Position numbers and translations under genes: made by a program
Assembly: GCA_913031285.1 (NCBI GenBank)
Contig: CAJWEI010000002.1
Span: 42,083 to 106,082 of the forward strand
From: an uncultured Alphaproteobacteria bacterium
Lineage (GTDB): Bacteria > Pseudomonadota > Alphaproteobacteria > Rhodobacterales > Rhodobacteraceae
Direction of reading: 5' to 3'
Length of the DNA stretch: 64,000 nucleotides
The notes under the pieces: generated by a model
Seen by the model: only the letters and a program-made list of their open reading frames with translations
Databases searched by the model: none
Told to the model about the DNA's origin: nothing
Shown: piece by piece, positions 47,227 to 56,452 of the stretch
Layout: each line of letters starts with the position of its first letter
Numbering within the stretch: the first letter of the stretch is position 1

Positions 47227-47475
47227 TCAAAAAGCCTGTTCAGTAAGACATTCCTTGCAAAAGATTGCTTTACTCAATTTTCCCGAACTTGTTTAGGGTA
47301 AAGCGTCAGCTATCAATGTTGGAACTGCAAATTTTGGCATAATCTGTGCGCAGTATTCGGTCAGCTTGTCAAAATCAAAACTCGTGTTGCTTCCAAGGAC
47401 AATGATGACCAAAAATCTTTCCTCGCTGACAGATTCATAAGTCTTAACGCCGATGACCACACTTTCCAATGAAGA
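47227..47475 (-). pseudogene. Acyl-CoA ligase C-terminal fragment, minus strand
   Basis: Read on the minus strand the frame gives VVIGVKTYESVSEERFLV, then KLTEYCAQIMPKFAVPTLI and ADALP, a stop, TSSGKLSKA and on to a TGA at 47227. This is the C-terminal subdomain of an ANL-family ligase (similar to crotonobetaine/carnitine-CoA ligase types); the stop at 47293-47295 replaces the Lys of the LPKT-SGK motif. The rest of the gene is missing: the fragment ends where a plus-strand ligase fragment begins. Confidence 0.7.
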
Positions 47476-47620
47476 AATAATAAAAACCCTTCAGGATTAC
47501 GTAAAGTCTGCACTCTTCCCATTTAAATATCCACGATCCATTGTCTTTATTGATGCCCTGCCGAAGATACAGACTGGCAAAATTTAGGACTTTTTACTAA
47601 AGAACACCTCAGCTTCCTGA
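47462..47620 (+). pseudogene. Acyl-CoA ligase C-terminal fragment, plus strand
   Basis: The frame reads LSNEEIIKTLQDYVKSALFP, FKYPRSIVFIDALPKIQTGK, I, a TAG stop (47585-47587), then DFLLKN. It matches the last 50 residues of benzoate-CoA-ligase-like ANL enzymes, where TGKIQRF is expected, so the TAG most simply replaces CAG. Everything upstream of the fragment is lost. Confidence 0.75.
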
Positions 47621-47647
47621 CATACAATTCCCCAATCGGAGACTTCA

Positions 47648-48049
47648 ATGACTATTCAAACAATGCAGCCTGACGAGCCGGCCCTTGCAAAAGGCTATTC
47701 GAATGGCATGCTCGCCGCTGATGGAACTTTGCATCTAGGCGGCCAGGTTGCTTGGAAAGCTGATCAGATATTTGAAACTTCTGATTTCATCGGCTAAATA
47801 GAACAGACACTTCGCAATATCGTCACTGTTCTCGAGGCAGCGGGTGACCGAACTTGTGATGTCGCAAGTCTAACTTGGTTCGTATTTGATAAAAAAGAAT
47901 ATGTAGCGCGCCAACCGGAAGTAGGAGAAGCATACCGTCGTATTTTAGGACGCCATTTTCCAGCCATATCACTTCTTGTTGTCGCGGGACTTGTCGAAGA
48001 TGCGGCTGTTATCGAGATAGAAGCAACAGCCTATATTGGGCACAGCTAA
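47648..48049 (+). pseudogene. RidA-family protein with an in-frame stop
   Basis: The frame has 133 codons starting MTIQTMQPDEPALAKGYSNG and ending IEIEATAYIGHS. It is a RidA/YjgF/YER057c-type imine or enamine deaminase: GTLHLGGQVAW, TLRNIVTVLEAAG, FPAISLLVVAGLVED and IEIEATA are all in place. Codon 50 (47795-47797) is TAA where relatives have Gln in FIGQ-EQTL, so one C-to-T change disables the gene. The rest of the frame is intact, suggesting recent loss, or readthrough. It follows the ligase fragment by 27 bp, the gene order of aromatic-acid clusters with a benzoate-CoA ligase and RidA. Confidence 0.85.
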
Positions 48050-48389
48050 TACGTTAATTTGCAGCACTCAGAATGATTGAATAGCGGTTCACACGCTATC
48101 TTTATTCGTTTATTAGGTACATTGATTTTAAGATCGGCAAACAGCCCAACGGACATCAGTGCTTTGGAATAGGGGCGTATGGCTTAAAATACTGACCTGA
48201 GATCAAAACAAAATCGTATACCGTCCTTTTCCAAACATCTGCAGAAGGCCAATGTACAACAAAGCTTTAGTTTTTAAATTTATCGGCTGGCTTTCAGTTC
48301 GCGATAGCCATAAGCAGTGAGAGTGAGTGGCGATACCCTGATGTGGGTTTTAAAGAACCAATCGAAATCAGTTCCAGGAGTGTTTCAGT

Positions 48390-49799
48390 GTGATGAAATC
48401 CGACATAGGCCTCATAGGGCTTGGCACAATGGGTGCCATGCTTGCGTTAAATATCGCTGAAAAAGGGTTCAAGGTATCCGTGTTTAATCGCACGACCAAA
48501 ACGACTCGAGAATTCTCAGAAACTGCCGGCCCGCTGTCAGAAATGATCACGCCATGCGAATCACTGGAAGATCTAATCGCAACAAGCAAAAAGCCACGGG
48601 CGATCATTTTGATGGTGCCAGCAGGCACAACCGTAGATGAGCAAATAGCGGCCCTACGCCCCCTGTTGGATAATGAAGATATGATCATAGATGCAGGAAA
48701 CGCCAATTTTCATGATACCAACCGACGCGCAGCCGAAGCTGTAAGTGCGGGCACCCACTTCCTCGGAATAGGCGTTTCGGGTGGAGAAGAAGGCGCACGG
48801 CATGGTCCTTCTATAATGGTAGGCGGCTCCGAGGCCTCATGGAATCGAGTTTCTCATATTCTTGTAGCGATTTCGGCAAAATACGACGCGACACCTTGCG
48901 CAACTTGGATGGGTGAAGGCGGAGCCGGACACTTCGTCAAAACTGTCCATAATGGGATTGAATACGCAGATATGCAGATGATCGCCGAAATATATGGCGT
49001 GATGCGTGACGGTATGAAGCTAAACACGACCGAATGTTCTGAAATTTTTGCTGGCTGGAATACCGGTCCACTGCAATCCTATTTGACTGGAATTTCTGCT
49101 AAAGTCTTAGCAGCAAAAGATCATAAAACGGGGCAACCTATGCTGGATATCATCGTTGATCGGGCCGGCCAAAAAGGAACAGGCCGTTGGACGGCCATTG
49201 AAGCCCAACACTTGGCTGCTGCCATTCCCGTGATTGAAGCCGCCGTAACGGCGCGCAATCTGTCTGCTCAATTGGAGATGAGACAAAACGGTGAAAACCT
49301 GTTTGGTTCAGCGCCAACGATACTGCCCGAGGGCAGCCTAAGCGTTGATAATTTAGAAGCGGCTTTAATTGCTGGAAAGGTTTTGTGCTATACTCAGGGC
49401 TTTGCTCTTTTATCCGCAGCCAACCCAGTCTTTGGCTGGTCCTTACCTTTGCCAGAGATTGCGAAAGTCTGGCGAAAAGGATGTATTATCCGTTCGTCAA
49501 TGCTTAACGATATGGCCAGTGCCTTGTCACAATCGCCCGATCGCAACCTGATGTTTGCTCCATTTTTTACCAATATTCTCAATTCAAACCACAATGCCCT
49601 GCGCAAGGTAGTGGCGACAGGCATAACATATGGCCTCCCTTTACCTGCACTCGCATCTGCACTCTCATATTTCGACATGATGCGTACAAGCCGCTCAACC
49701 GCCAATATGATCCAAGCCCAACGCGATTTCTTTGGCGCCCATAGCTTTGAACGCTTTGACGAAGACGGGGCGCATCACGGTCCATGGGGCAGCCATTAA
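48390..49799 (+). CDS. gnd: 6-phosphogluconate dehydrogenase, decarboxylating
   Basis: This 469-residue, long-type enzyme of the oxidative pentose phosphate pathway converts 6-phosphogluconate to ribulose-5-phosphate, CO2 and NAD(P)H. It has the Rossmann motif GLIGLGTMGAMLALNIAEKG, NRTTKT (2'-phosphate site), GVSGGEEGARHGPSIMVGG and the catalytic Lys in GHFVKTVHNGIEYADMQ. The start is either GTG 48390 or ATG 48393; AGGAG at 48376 suits both. It stands alone, downstream of the pseudogene region. Confidence 0.94.
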   Translation: MMKSDIGLIGLGTMGAMLALNIAEKGFKVSVFNRTTKTTREFSETAGPLSEMITPCESLEDLIATSKKPRAIILMVPAGTTVDEQIAALRPLLDNEDMIIDAGNANFHDTNRRAAEAVSAGTHFLGIGVSGGEEGARHGPSIMVGGSEASWNRVSHILVAISAKYDATPCATWMGEGGAGHFVKTVHNGIEYADMQMIAEIYGVMRDGMKLNTTECSEIFAGWNTGPLQSYLTGISAKVLAAKDHKTGQPMLDIIVDRAGQKGTGRWTAIEAQHLAAAIPVIEAAVTARNLSAQLEMRQNGENLFGSAPTILPEGSLSVDNLEAALIAGKVLCYTQGFALLSAANPVFGWSLPLPEIAKVWRKGCIIRSSMLNDMASALSQSPDRNLMFAPFFTNILNSNHNALRKVVATGITYGLPLPALASALSYFDMMRTSRSTANMIQAQRDFFGAHSFERFDEDGAHHGPWGSH

Positions 49800-49920
49800 A
49801 GGTTCACACGACCAGCTCTATACGAGTATTGCCATTTGTTAAACTGGGCAAATACAGGTCGTTACAGCAACTGCCTTACATTTTATGGACACTGCAATGC
49901 AAATGCCCTAACGCACTCTA

Positions 49921-51141
49921 ATGGTAGAATTTCCCAAATCGCGGTTTTTTGATCGCAATACCCAACCAAGCATGTTCACGCTCGTTCTTCTGGCAAGCAT
50001 CTCTGTTTTGGCGATGAACAGTTTCTTACCAAGCCTTCCAACTATGGCAATACATTTTGGCTCTACAACCGCCATCATGGGACTGTCAGTTGCAATTTAC
50101 TTATTTTCCAGCGCAATTCTGCAGCTTTTGGTTGGACCTTTGTCAGATACAATAGGCCGTAGGCCTGTTTTATTACCGTCTCTGGCAATATTTACTTTTG
50201 CAAGCTTTGCCTGCGTCTATGCGCCAAATACCGAAACCTTTATGACTTTACGCGTTATTCAAGCCTTTTCAGCCTGTGCCATGGTAGTAGCGCGCGCGAT
50301 TGTACGAGACACGAATGACACAATGACATCTGGATCAAAAATTGCATATATTTCTATGGGTATGGCAGTTACACCGATGTTTGCACCAGCTCTAGGTGGA
50401 GCTTTGGATGGCTGGTTTGGCTGGCAAGCTAATTTCTGGATGATCGGTGGCTTTGGAACACTGATTTGGATTATAACTTACTTTGATCAAGGCGAAACTG
50501 TTCCTATAAAAACAACTGGATTTATTAAGCAGTTCAGCGAATATCCCGAATTAATAACCTCAAGGCGTTTCTGGGGTTACTGTTTAGCATCGGCCTTCAG
50601 CGCTGGCTCCTTTTTTGCATATCTCGGTGGAGGACCATTTGTTGGTTCAGTTGTATTTGATCTAACCCCAGAGAAACTTGGTATTTATTTTGGAGCACCA
50701 GCAATTGGATATTTCACAGGCAATTTCCTTTCAGGACGGTACACAACTCGCTTTGGCATTGACCCGATGATCCTATGGGGCCTAAGCATTATATTCGTTG
50801 GAATGTCACTTTCATTAATATGTGCATATCTCGGCTATAGTAGCGTCGAGGGTTTTTTTGGATTTATGATTTTTATAGGCTTGAGCAATGGATTATGTAT
50901 TCCAAATGCAACAGCTGGAATGTTGTCAGTACGGCCATATTTAGCTGGAGCCGCATCTGGTTTGGGCGGATCTATCTCAATTGCGGGAGGAGCAGCACTA
51001 TCAACGTTAGCAGGAGTACTTCTAGTTCCTGGGAGCACAGAGTTGCCTTTATTACTTCTGATGTGGACATCATCATTATGTGGCGTCGGCATTATCTTAT
51101 ACGTGCGTCGACGCAATAAGATGTTGCAGATCAACACTTAA
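49921..51141 (+). CDS. MFS drug-resistance transporter, Bcr/CflA family
   Basis: The 406-residue protein has twelve predicted membrane spans. LASISVLAMNSFLPSLPTMA opens TM1, and the MFS loop LSDTIGRRPVLL follows TM2. VIQAFSACAMVVARAIVRD is the Bcr/CflA TM4 motif with its acidic residue. These proteins export bicyclomycin, sulfonamides or other small solutes by proton antiport; the substrate here is unknown. No ribosome site is visible before the ATG. Confidence 0.9.
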   Translation: MVEFPKSRFFDRNTQPSMFTLVLLASISVLAMNSFLPSLPTMAIHFGSTTAIMGLSVAIYLFSSAILQLLVGPLSDTIGRRPVLLPSLAIFTFASFACVYAPNTETFMTLRVIQAFSACAMVVARAIVRDTNDTMTSGSKIAYISMGMAVTPMFAPALGGALDGWFGWQANFWMIGGFGTLIWIITYFDQGETVPIKTTGFIKQFSEYPELITSRRFWGYCLASAFSAGSFFAYLGGGPFVGSVVFDLTPEKLGIYFGAPAIGYFTGNFLSGRYTTRFGIDPMILWGLSIIFVGMSLSLICAYLGYSSVEGFFGFMIFIGLSNGLCIPNATAGMLSVRPYLAGAASGLGGSISIAGGAALSTLAGVLLVPGSTELPLLLLMWTSSLCGVGIILYVRRRNKMLQINT

Positions 51142-51206
51142 CCAAAAAACACCTAGTTAATAGTATTGGCCCAAAAATATTTGGGCTTGCTATCTTATTA
51201 AGATCA

Positions 51207-52448
51207 ATGCAGCCCTATAACATGAAATATGAAACTTTGATCATAGGCGCCGGTGCAGCGGGAATGATGTGCGCGGCACATACCAAAGGACGAGTTCTTT
51301 TGGTCGATCACGCCAAAGTTCCTGGCGAAAAAATTCGGATTTCTGGTGGTGGACGTTGTAACTTTACAAATCTGCATACCACGCCGGAAAATTTCCTCTC
51401 ACGGAACAAGCATTTCTGTAAGTCGGCTCTAGGACGCTATGCCCAGTGGGATTTTATTGAAATGGTTGAAAAGCACCGCATCGCTTATCACGAAAAAACC
51501 CTAGGACAGCTTTTTTGCGATGGTTCAGCCAAACAAATTATAACAATGCTACGCGATGAAATGGACAGTGCTAAGACAGAACTGCGCCTGCGCTGCTCGG
51601 TATCAGAATTGCGCAAAACCGAGAGCGGTTTTGAGGCTACGCTTGAACAGGATGGCCAACGCAGCGTAGTACTTTCAACCCAGCTGGTAATAGCAACGGG
51701 GGGAAAGTCTATTCCAAAGATGGGCGCTACCGACTTTGCATATGACGTTGCCAAACAATTCAAAATCGCTGTGACAGAGACGCGCGCAGCACTTGTCCCA
51801 CTGACCTTTTCAGATGCGCGCTTTAAGCCGCTGGCAGGAACCGCCTTACCTGCACGTATTAGCAATTCCAACGCCAGCTTTGACGAAGGGATGTTATTTA
51901 CTCACCGTGGACTGTCTGGACCTTCAATACTTCAAATTTCATCCTTCTGGCGCGAGGGGGAGACGCTTTTTGTCAACCTGATCCCCAATCTAGAACTGGT
52001 GGATTTACTACGCAGCCAAAGGCAAGAGCAAGGCAAACGCAAATTAACGACAGTGCTTACCCATTATTTACCAGCTCGGTTAGTAGAGTTCCTCAGCGGG
52101 CCTCTGGCGCTATCAGGGAAACTTGCGGACCAGTCAGATGCGCGTTTGACCGAGCTTTGCAAGGCCCTATCGGCTTGGTCGCTCACTCCGAGTGGATCTG
52201 AAGGATACCGCACTGCCGAAGTGACACTCGGCGGTATTGATACCGATATGCTGTCATCAAAAACAATGATGTGTAAAACTGTACCAGGCCTCTATTTCAT
52301 TGGCGAGGCCGTCGATGTTACGGGGTGGCTTGGTGGATATAATTTTCAATGGGCATGGTCGTCGGGGTGGGCAGCAGCGCAAGCAATAGCCAGCAACCAA
52401 ACTTCATGCATCCTGAATAGAGGTGCTTACTCTTCATTCTCGGGATAA
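51207..52448 (+). CDS. BaiN/RdsA-family NAD(P)/FAD-dependent oxidoreductase
   Basis: The 413-residue flavoprotein of the HI0933/YhiN family begins with the FAD-binding IIGAGAAGMMCAAHTKGRVL and then the family signature GEKIRISGGGRCNFTN (about residues 41-56). FTHRGLSGPSILQIS and a C-terminal LYFIGEAVDVTGWLGGYNFQ are further signatures. The family was named from bile-acid reductases, but the role in most bacteria is unknown. A second in-frame Met five codons in is an alternative start. Confidence 0.92.
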   Translation: MQPYNMKYETLIIGAGAAGMMCAAHTKGRVLLVDHAKVPGEKIRISGGGRCNFTNLHTTPENFLSRNKHFCKSALGRYAQWDFIEMVEKHRIAYHEKTLGQLFCDGSAKQIITMLRDEMDSAKTELRLRCSVSELRKTESGFEATLEQDGQRSVVLSTQLVIATGGKSIPKMGATDFAYDVAKQFKIAVTETRAALVPLTFSDARFKPLAGTALPARISNSNASFDEGMLFTHRGLSGPSILQISSFWREGETLFVNLIPNLELVDLLRSQRQEQGKRKLTTVLTHYLPARLVEFLSGPLALSGKLADQSDARLTELCKALSAWSLTPSGSEGYRTAEVTLGGIDTDMLSSKTMMCKTVPGLYFIGEAVDVTGWLGGYNFQWAWSSGWAAAQAIASNQTSCILNRGAYSSFSG

Positions 52449-52627
52449 AACGATATGAAAAATTGGTGAGCGCAGTATAGCGTTATTGAAGCCGCAAATA
52501 TTGCCCAAATTTCGTTCTGTCCATAGATTTCTAAAAGCGTCCAAATCAAACAGGCAGATACAACGCCAATGCGACGCCAAAGTGGAATAAAAAAAGGAAT
52601 CTGTACGTTAATAAATTTATGAGCCAT
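52427..52627 (-). CDS. Small two-helix membrane protein
   Basis: The 66-residue protein has two hydrophobic helices (about residues 19-36 and 42-57: WAIFAASITLYCAHQFFIS) and an acidic C-terminus. A TTAGGA site lies 9 nt before the ATG. It is 36 bp downstream of another small membrane-protein gene on the same strand and overlaps the BaiN gene end by 22 bp (convergent). It is not a family I recognise. Confidence 0.6.
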   Translation of the reverse strand: MAHKFINVQIPFFIPLWRRIGVVSACLIWTLLEIYGQNEIWAIFAASITLYCAHQFFISFYPENEE

Positions 52628-52663
52628 ATAAAATCCTAAGTGACGGTGTTGTAAATATTACTT

Positions 52664-52873
52664 TTATTTGTCTTCATTTTTTTTATGGAAAAGAAAACTC
52701 ATATCAGATTTTGGCCCCCTCTTTGTAAAAGAGATTGCGCTTAATACCCAAAATAGAACTCCCAAAAGAAAACCATAAGGAATAATGTTTCTATTAATTG
52801 GAATAACGTCGAGGTGTACCAAAAGGCTCACAACGACACTTACCACCGATGCAATCATTAACCATCGTTCCAT
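52664..52873 (-). CDS. Small two-helix membrane protein
   Basis: The 69-residue protein has two membrane helices (IASVVSVVVSLLVHLDVI at about 7-24, and YGFLLGVLFWVLSAISF at about 33-49), then a charged tail KRGPKSDMSFLFHKKNEDK. AAGGAG lies 7 nt before the ATG, a strong ribosome site. It probably forms a two-gene operon with the gene at 52427-52627. No family is recognised. Confidence 0.65.
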   Translation of the reverse strand: MERWLMIASVVSVVVSLLVHLDVIPINRNIIPYGFLLGVLFWVLSAISFTKRGPKSDMSFLFHKKNEDK

Positions 52874-54133
52874 TATCTACTCCTTAAATTCATATCTGTA
52901 ACACCTTTAGTATTGCTTAACTCGTCATATCTGCCCAACAAATGATCAACACAATAAAGCCGTGAAGGCTCTCCACTTAATTGTAAATTTAAGCCTTTTA
53001 ATCAAAGTAGCGACATATTGTTGCAAAATCATCCCTATCAAGTCTCATCTTTGACAGCGCAAACATTTCTCATACTTCACTCCCTGCAAACCCGTTGTAA
53101 ACCTAAAAGCATTTCAATAAGCTAGTCTCTATATCTATAATTTAATTAAAATTTCAGAACAAAAGTACTGCTTGCACAATAGTACAAAAACTTCCTTGAT
53201 ATGTTCAATACCTCCACCAATGCGGTATCCACTTTTCAAAAAACGATTTTCTTGACATTTAGGTTGACGCTAATGTGGCTAAGAATTCTCGACCGAACAA
53301 GATTTATTATTTACTGAGACTACTCTTTATTTAAAATAGATTGTTAATTTTAATTGTAAAAATCTACTTAAAAAATAATGTTCTAATAAATAATAAAATT
53401 CTTAATTAATATTATATTACCAAGATTTATTTAAGAACATTTGATTTTTTATCAAAACTGAACAAGAGTTAAGTAAATTATCAAACTTGTATGCAAAGAA
53501 TTTTAATTACACAGAGGAAGTAAAAAACCGTTAAAAGCGAAGGTTGCAATCGTCCAATTGGGTAAAGTGAATGCATCCAAGCTTGTTCTTGAGCTAGGCT
53601 GGGTATGATCCGAGTGCATAAAGCCAACCTGTGGTGGCGATATCTGGCAAGCTGGTCATGTTGGCATTGTAATTTAAGGTTGCTTAGGCTGTTCTCATGA
53701 CGATGGTTCAAGACTAGAAGTCGGTCCTAGCGATGCTTATTATTTTCGCCGGCTCGCGACGTTTGGGGCATTGAAGATGAGCCTTGCATTATGTGTGAAA
53801 TAATTGCGTCTGGAAAAGACGCTCTGGGAAGTACACAGACTTAACTATCTTAAAAACTGTCCATTATTGGAAAAATCAAAAGAATGCTCAGAAGGAACTT
53901 AACCCCAAAAGCGTCTAAATTTATGATTTTGAGTATATCCAATCTCACCCGATGCTTGAAAATCACGAGCCTTTAACGTTACGGATGAAGTAGCCACCGA
54001 TCAATCTAAAAATAATCAAACACTTACTACATTTTGTGTATAAAAAGATTTTTTTTATACATTTTGTTGATCAGACCTACTTCTCACTGTAGTGTTAAGG
54101 CATAAAAAGGATCCTGTAACAAGGAGGCGTAGA
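52874..54133. other. AT-rich region without supported genes
   Basis: About 1.25 kb. 53100-53500 is extremely AT-rich. 53500-53850 has more balanced composition and contains short open frames in several frames (for example DAYYFRRLATFGALK on the plus strand near 53735, and SLPDIATTGWLYALGS on the minus strand near 53640) but none has a start, ribosome site or recognised family; these may be gene debris. Confidence 0.5.
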
Positions 54134-54337
54134 GTGTTAGACTATGTGGGTTCACCAATATCAGTTTGCAGCTTGGCAACAGGCACAACTATGAATGGTA
54201 AAATTATTTCAATAACTGAAAATGAAGATGAGGCCGAAATTACTTTCAGCACAAATGGTACAAGGTTCACAATTGTAAGAGAAAATAGTTCAGGTCATTG
54301 GTACGAAAAATCAAAAGGAACTCGCTATAAAATCTAA
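54134..54337 (+). CDS. Small hypothetical protein
   Basis: The frame has 67 codons from a GTG at 54134, 6 nt after the perfect ribosome site AAGGAGG (54121-54127), which decides the start over an upstream GTG at 54092. The sequence alternates polar and hydrophobic residues (GKIISITENEDEAEITFSTN, then GTRFTIVREN), suggesting a small beta barrel of the Sm/SH3 kind, but this is only an impression. The function is unknown. It is convergent with the next gene. Confidence 0.6.
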   Translation: MLDYVGSPISVCSLATGTTMNGKIISITENEDEAEITFSTNGTRFTIVRENSSGHWYEKSKGTRYKI

Positions 54338-54360
54338 ATCATTGATAACTGAACAACAGA

Positions 54361-54699
54361 TTATCGTTGTTTACATTCCTTGATATATAAAATCGCATAT
54401 TCCGTGGCTTTACGTTGTTTCGTTGAGTACACATCATCCATAATTTTATCATAATCTGCCAAAAATTGTTTTGAAAAAGCTCCATCATTTGTCATGGTAG
54501 CTGCGGTCTCTACTACTGCAGCAAGTTCTTTCTTAACGTCCTCAATATCTCGACCAGTTTTGTATTTTTCGACGGCTAAAAATGCGATACGACCCAATGA
54601 TGAACAATGCGCCTTAATTTGGTTTTCTAAACTGTCACCCTCTGCTGAGGCAGAAATAGCAGATATACAGAAAACAAAATTACAAAATAGGTTTTTCAT
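54361..54699 (-). CDS. Small secreted hypothetical protein
   Basis: The protein has 112 residues from the ATG at 54699 with GAGG 8 nt upstream. A signal peptide is likely (MKNLFCNFVFCISAISASA, cleavage before EGDSL). The mature part is helical and charged, with two cysteines, one at each end (KAHCSSLG and YIKECKQR), which could form a disulfide. Not a family I recognise. The longer open frame to 54765 adds residues that do not form a signal peptide. Confidence 0.6.
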   Translation of the reverse strand: MKNLFCNFVFCISAISASAEGDSLENQIKAHCSSLGRIAFLAVEKYKTGRDIEDVKKELAAVVETAATMTNDGAFSKQFLADYDKIMDDVYSTKQRKATEYAILYIKECKQR

Positions 54700-54949
54700 A
54701 AACCGCCTCACAAAATTAATAGCCATTGATAAACCAATTATTAGAAATATAGGGCCTAAGTCCACCCTAGTCAGCTAGACGCCCGTGTATTTTTAAAAAT
54801 AATACAAACCGGACATAAAGATTGACAGCATCTAACTACTTTCCAACAATATTCACCAGAGCAAAATCTTAGCTTGCTGATCGAGCAGCATATGCGTACC
54901 AAAAGATAATTAAGTGAGATGGGTTTTTATGTTTCAGAAAGGGTAATAA

Positions 54950-55804
54950 GTGGATATCCAAATTTTATTTGTAAAGTGGGGGCAAAAATACTCATCGGAA
55001 TACCTAAATCTCTTAATGCAAAAAATCCATGAGACATCAAAACACAACTTAGAATTTATCTGCATTACCGATGAAAAGTTTGGCGTCACAAACAAGATCA
55101 AGACAATAGATTTTCCAAGGTTTTCTGTTCCTATGGAAGATCTTCTTAATTCTGGAGGCTGCAAGCTAAAGCTATCAGTTTTTTGCAAAGACCTCAAGAT
55201 TGAGAATACTCCGACAATTTATATCGATTTGGATACAATGATCTTGGGTGACATCGGCAAGATCGCTGAATGGCAGGAAAATAAAAGCTCGCTGCACGGC
55301 CTGCCAAATCACTTTATCCCTCACTGGCGATTTCCATGGTTATCATGGGCCACGCCAGAAAACTGCTTTTTTATAAATAGCTCGATACTTTCATTTTATC
55401 CACAAAACCATGAAGATATATTTGCGCATTTTAATGAAGATATTAAAATACCTCAATTTCTAGATCAAAAGGATCCCAAGACCCCTTGGCATCTGAAATC
55501 AGACGAACGTTATATTAGCATGCATGAAAAGGGAAAACTCTGTGCTCTACCAAGAACACTAACCGGCAGCTTTCAAGATCTATATCTCACACCATTTCTG
55601 TGGCTTTCTAAAGTTCAGGATCAAGCAAATCATGTAATTCGCCGCAGAGCAAACCGAGTCGCTCTCACATTTCATGGTGAAGACTTCAAACCAGAAAAAG
55701 TAGCGCGACTGGAAGTTGGTGATATCGTTTCAAATGGCACACTAAAGACACGATGGGCTTACCCACAGTTTTCAGAATATTGGCAAGAATTTGAGAAACA
55801 TTAA
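54950..55804 (+). CDS. Glycosyltransferase-like protein with DxD motif
   Basis: The 284-residue protein starts at a GTG with AAAGGG nearby. It begins with a beta strand (IQILFVKWGQKYSSEYLN) and has TPTIYIDLDTMILGDI with the DxD motif (Asp93, Asp95) that binds metal and sugar nucleotide in GT-A folds, and later HGLPNHFIPHWRFPWLSW. It is likely a cytoplasmic or membrane-associated transferase acting on a surface polysaccharide or a capsule. There are no neighbours from a polysaccharide locus. The donor and acceptor are unknown. Confidence 0.7.
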   Translation: MDIQILFVKWGQKYSSEYLNLLMQKIHETSKHNLEFICITDEKFGVTNKIKTIDFPRFSVPMEDLLNSGGCKLKLSVFCKDLKIENTPTIYIDLDTMILGDIGKIAEWQENKSSLHGLPNHFIPHWRFPWLSWATPENCFFINSSILSFYPQNHEDIFAHFNEDIKIPQFLDQKDPKTPWHLKSDERYISMHEKGKLCALPRTLTGSFQDLYLTPFLWLSKVQDQANHVIRRRANRVALTFHGEDFKPEKVARLEVGDIVSNGTLKTRWAYPQFSEYWQEFEKH

Positions 55805-56452
55805 CAAAAAAGCCACGCTCTAACCTTGAATGTCAGTTATCTGAAAACATTGTTTGAGCGCAAGTCAGGCGTTTCGCTGCATACAAATTTGGCTCTTAAT
55901 ATCTATAAAACTGCATCTATGAGGCATGCTATTTAGTTCTGTGTCTTTTTGACTTTCTTTGTTATCCACCTCGCAAACACTATCCAAATTAAACTATCTA
56001 ATCTGACTTAATAGCGGTCCTTCATTACTATCAAACATAGTAATCCCACTGCATTAGCATATTCTTAGGTGTTCTAGGTCAGTCTTCAGCTTTAAATAAA
56101 ATGCCTTGTAAGGAAGAGTAATTAAAAGCCAACAATGCCAGTCGTCAATTCGCTACCCGAAGGCACAATCTGCATGGAGATAAGCGAAAATCCGATGGAT
56201 AAATTTACAAAGCGCGCCCCTTTGGAGATGCCAATTGGCCAATATGCAATATTTCACAATTTTCGCTGTAGCAGTTTAGGCTTTAAAGTCAGAAAATAAA
56301 GTTACCAACACTTTGCAAATAGCAAAAAGATTACTGCAAGTTACCACAGGCTAGAAAACATACGCCAAGTAATTTTGGCTGAACATTTAATGCCGCCACG
56401 CAGAAATGCAGATGCAAGTTCAGAAACTGAGAAGTTTTAAAAACTACGGTGA
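55805..56452. other. Intergenic region with one short frame
   Basis: About 650 bp. A 54-codon plus-strand frame at 56135-56299 (MPVVNSLPEGTICMEISENP) has a weak upstream GGAAGAG and no recognised family; I do not call it a gene. Nothing else was seen. Confidence 0.45.

Larger units (their letters stand above)
46910..48389. other. Decayed region with three gene remnants
   Basis: About 1.5 kb without an intact gene between the purine operon and 6-phosphogluconate dehydrogenase. It contains two acyl-CoA ligase fragments and a disrupted RidA gene, listed separately. 46910-47226 and 48050-48389 hold nothing I recognise. Confidence 0.75.

Noticed and set aside
53481..53711. 76-codon minus-strand frame in the AT-rich stretch
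   Set aside because: Sequence is low-quality as protein and lacks a ribosome site; three frames are open here, which suggests chance or debris.
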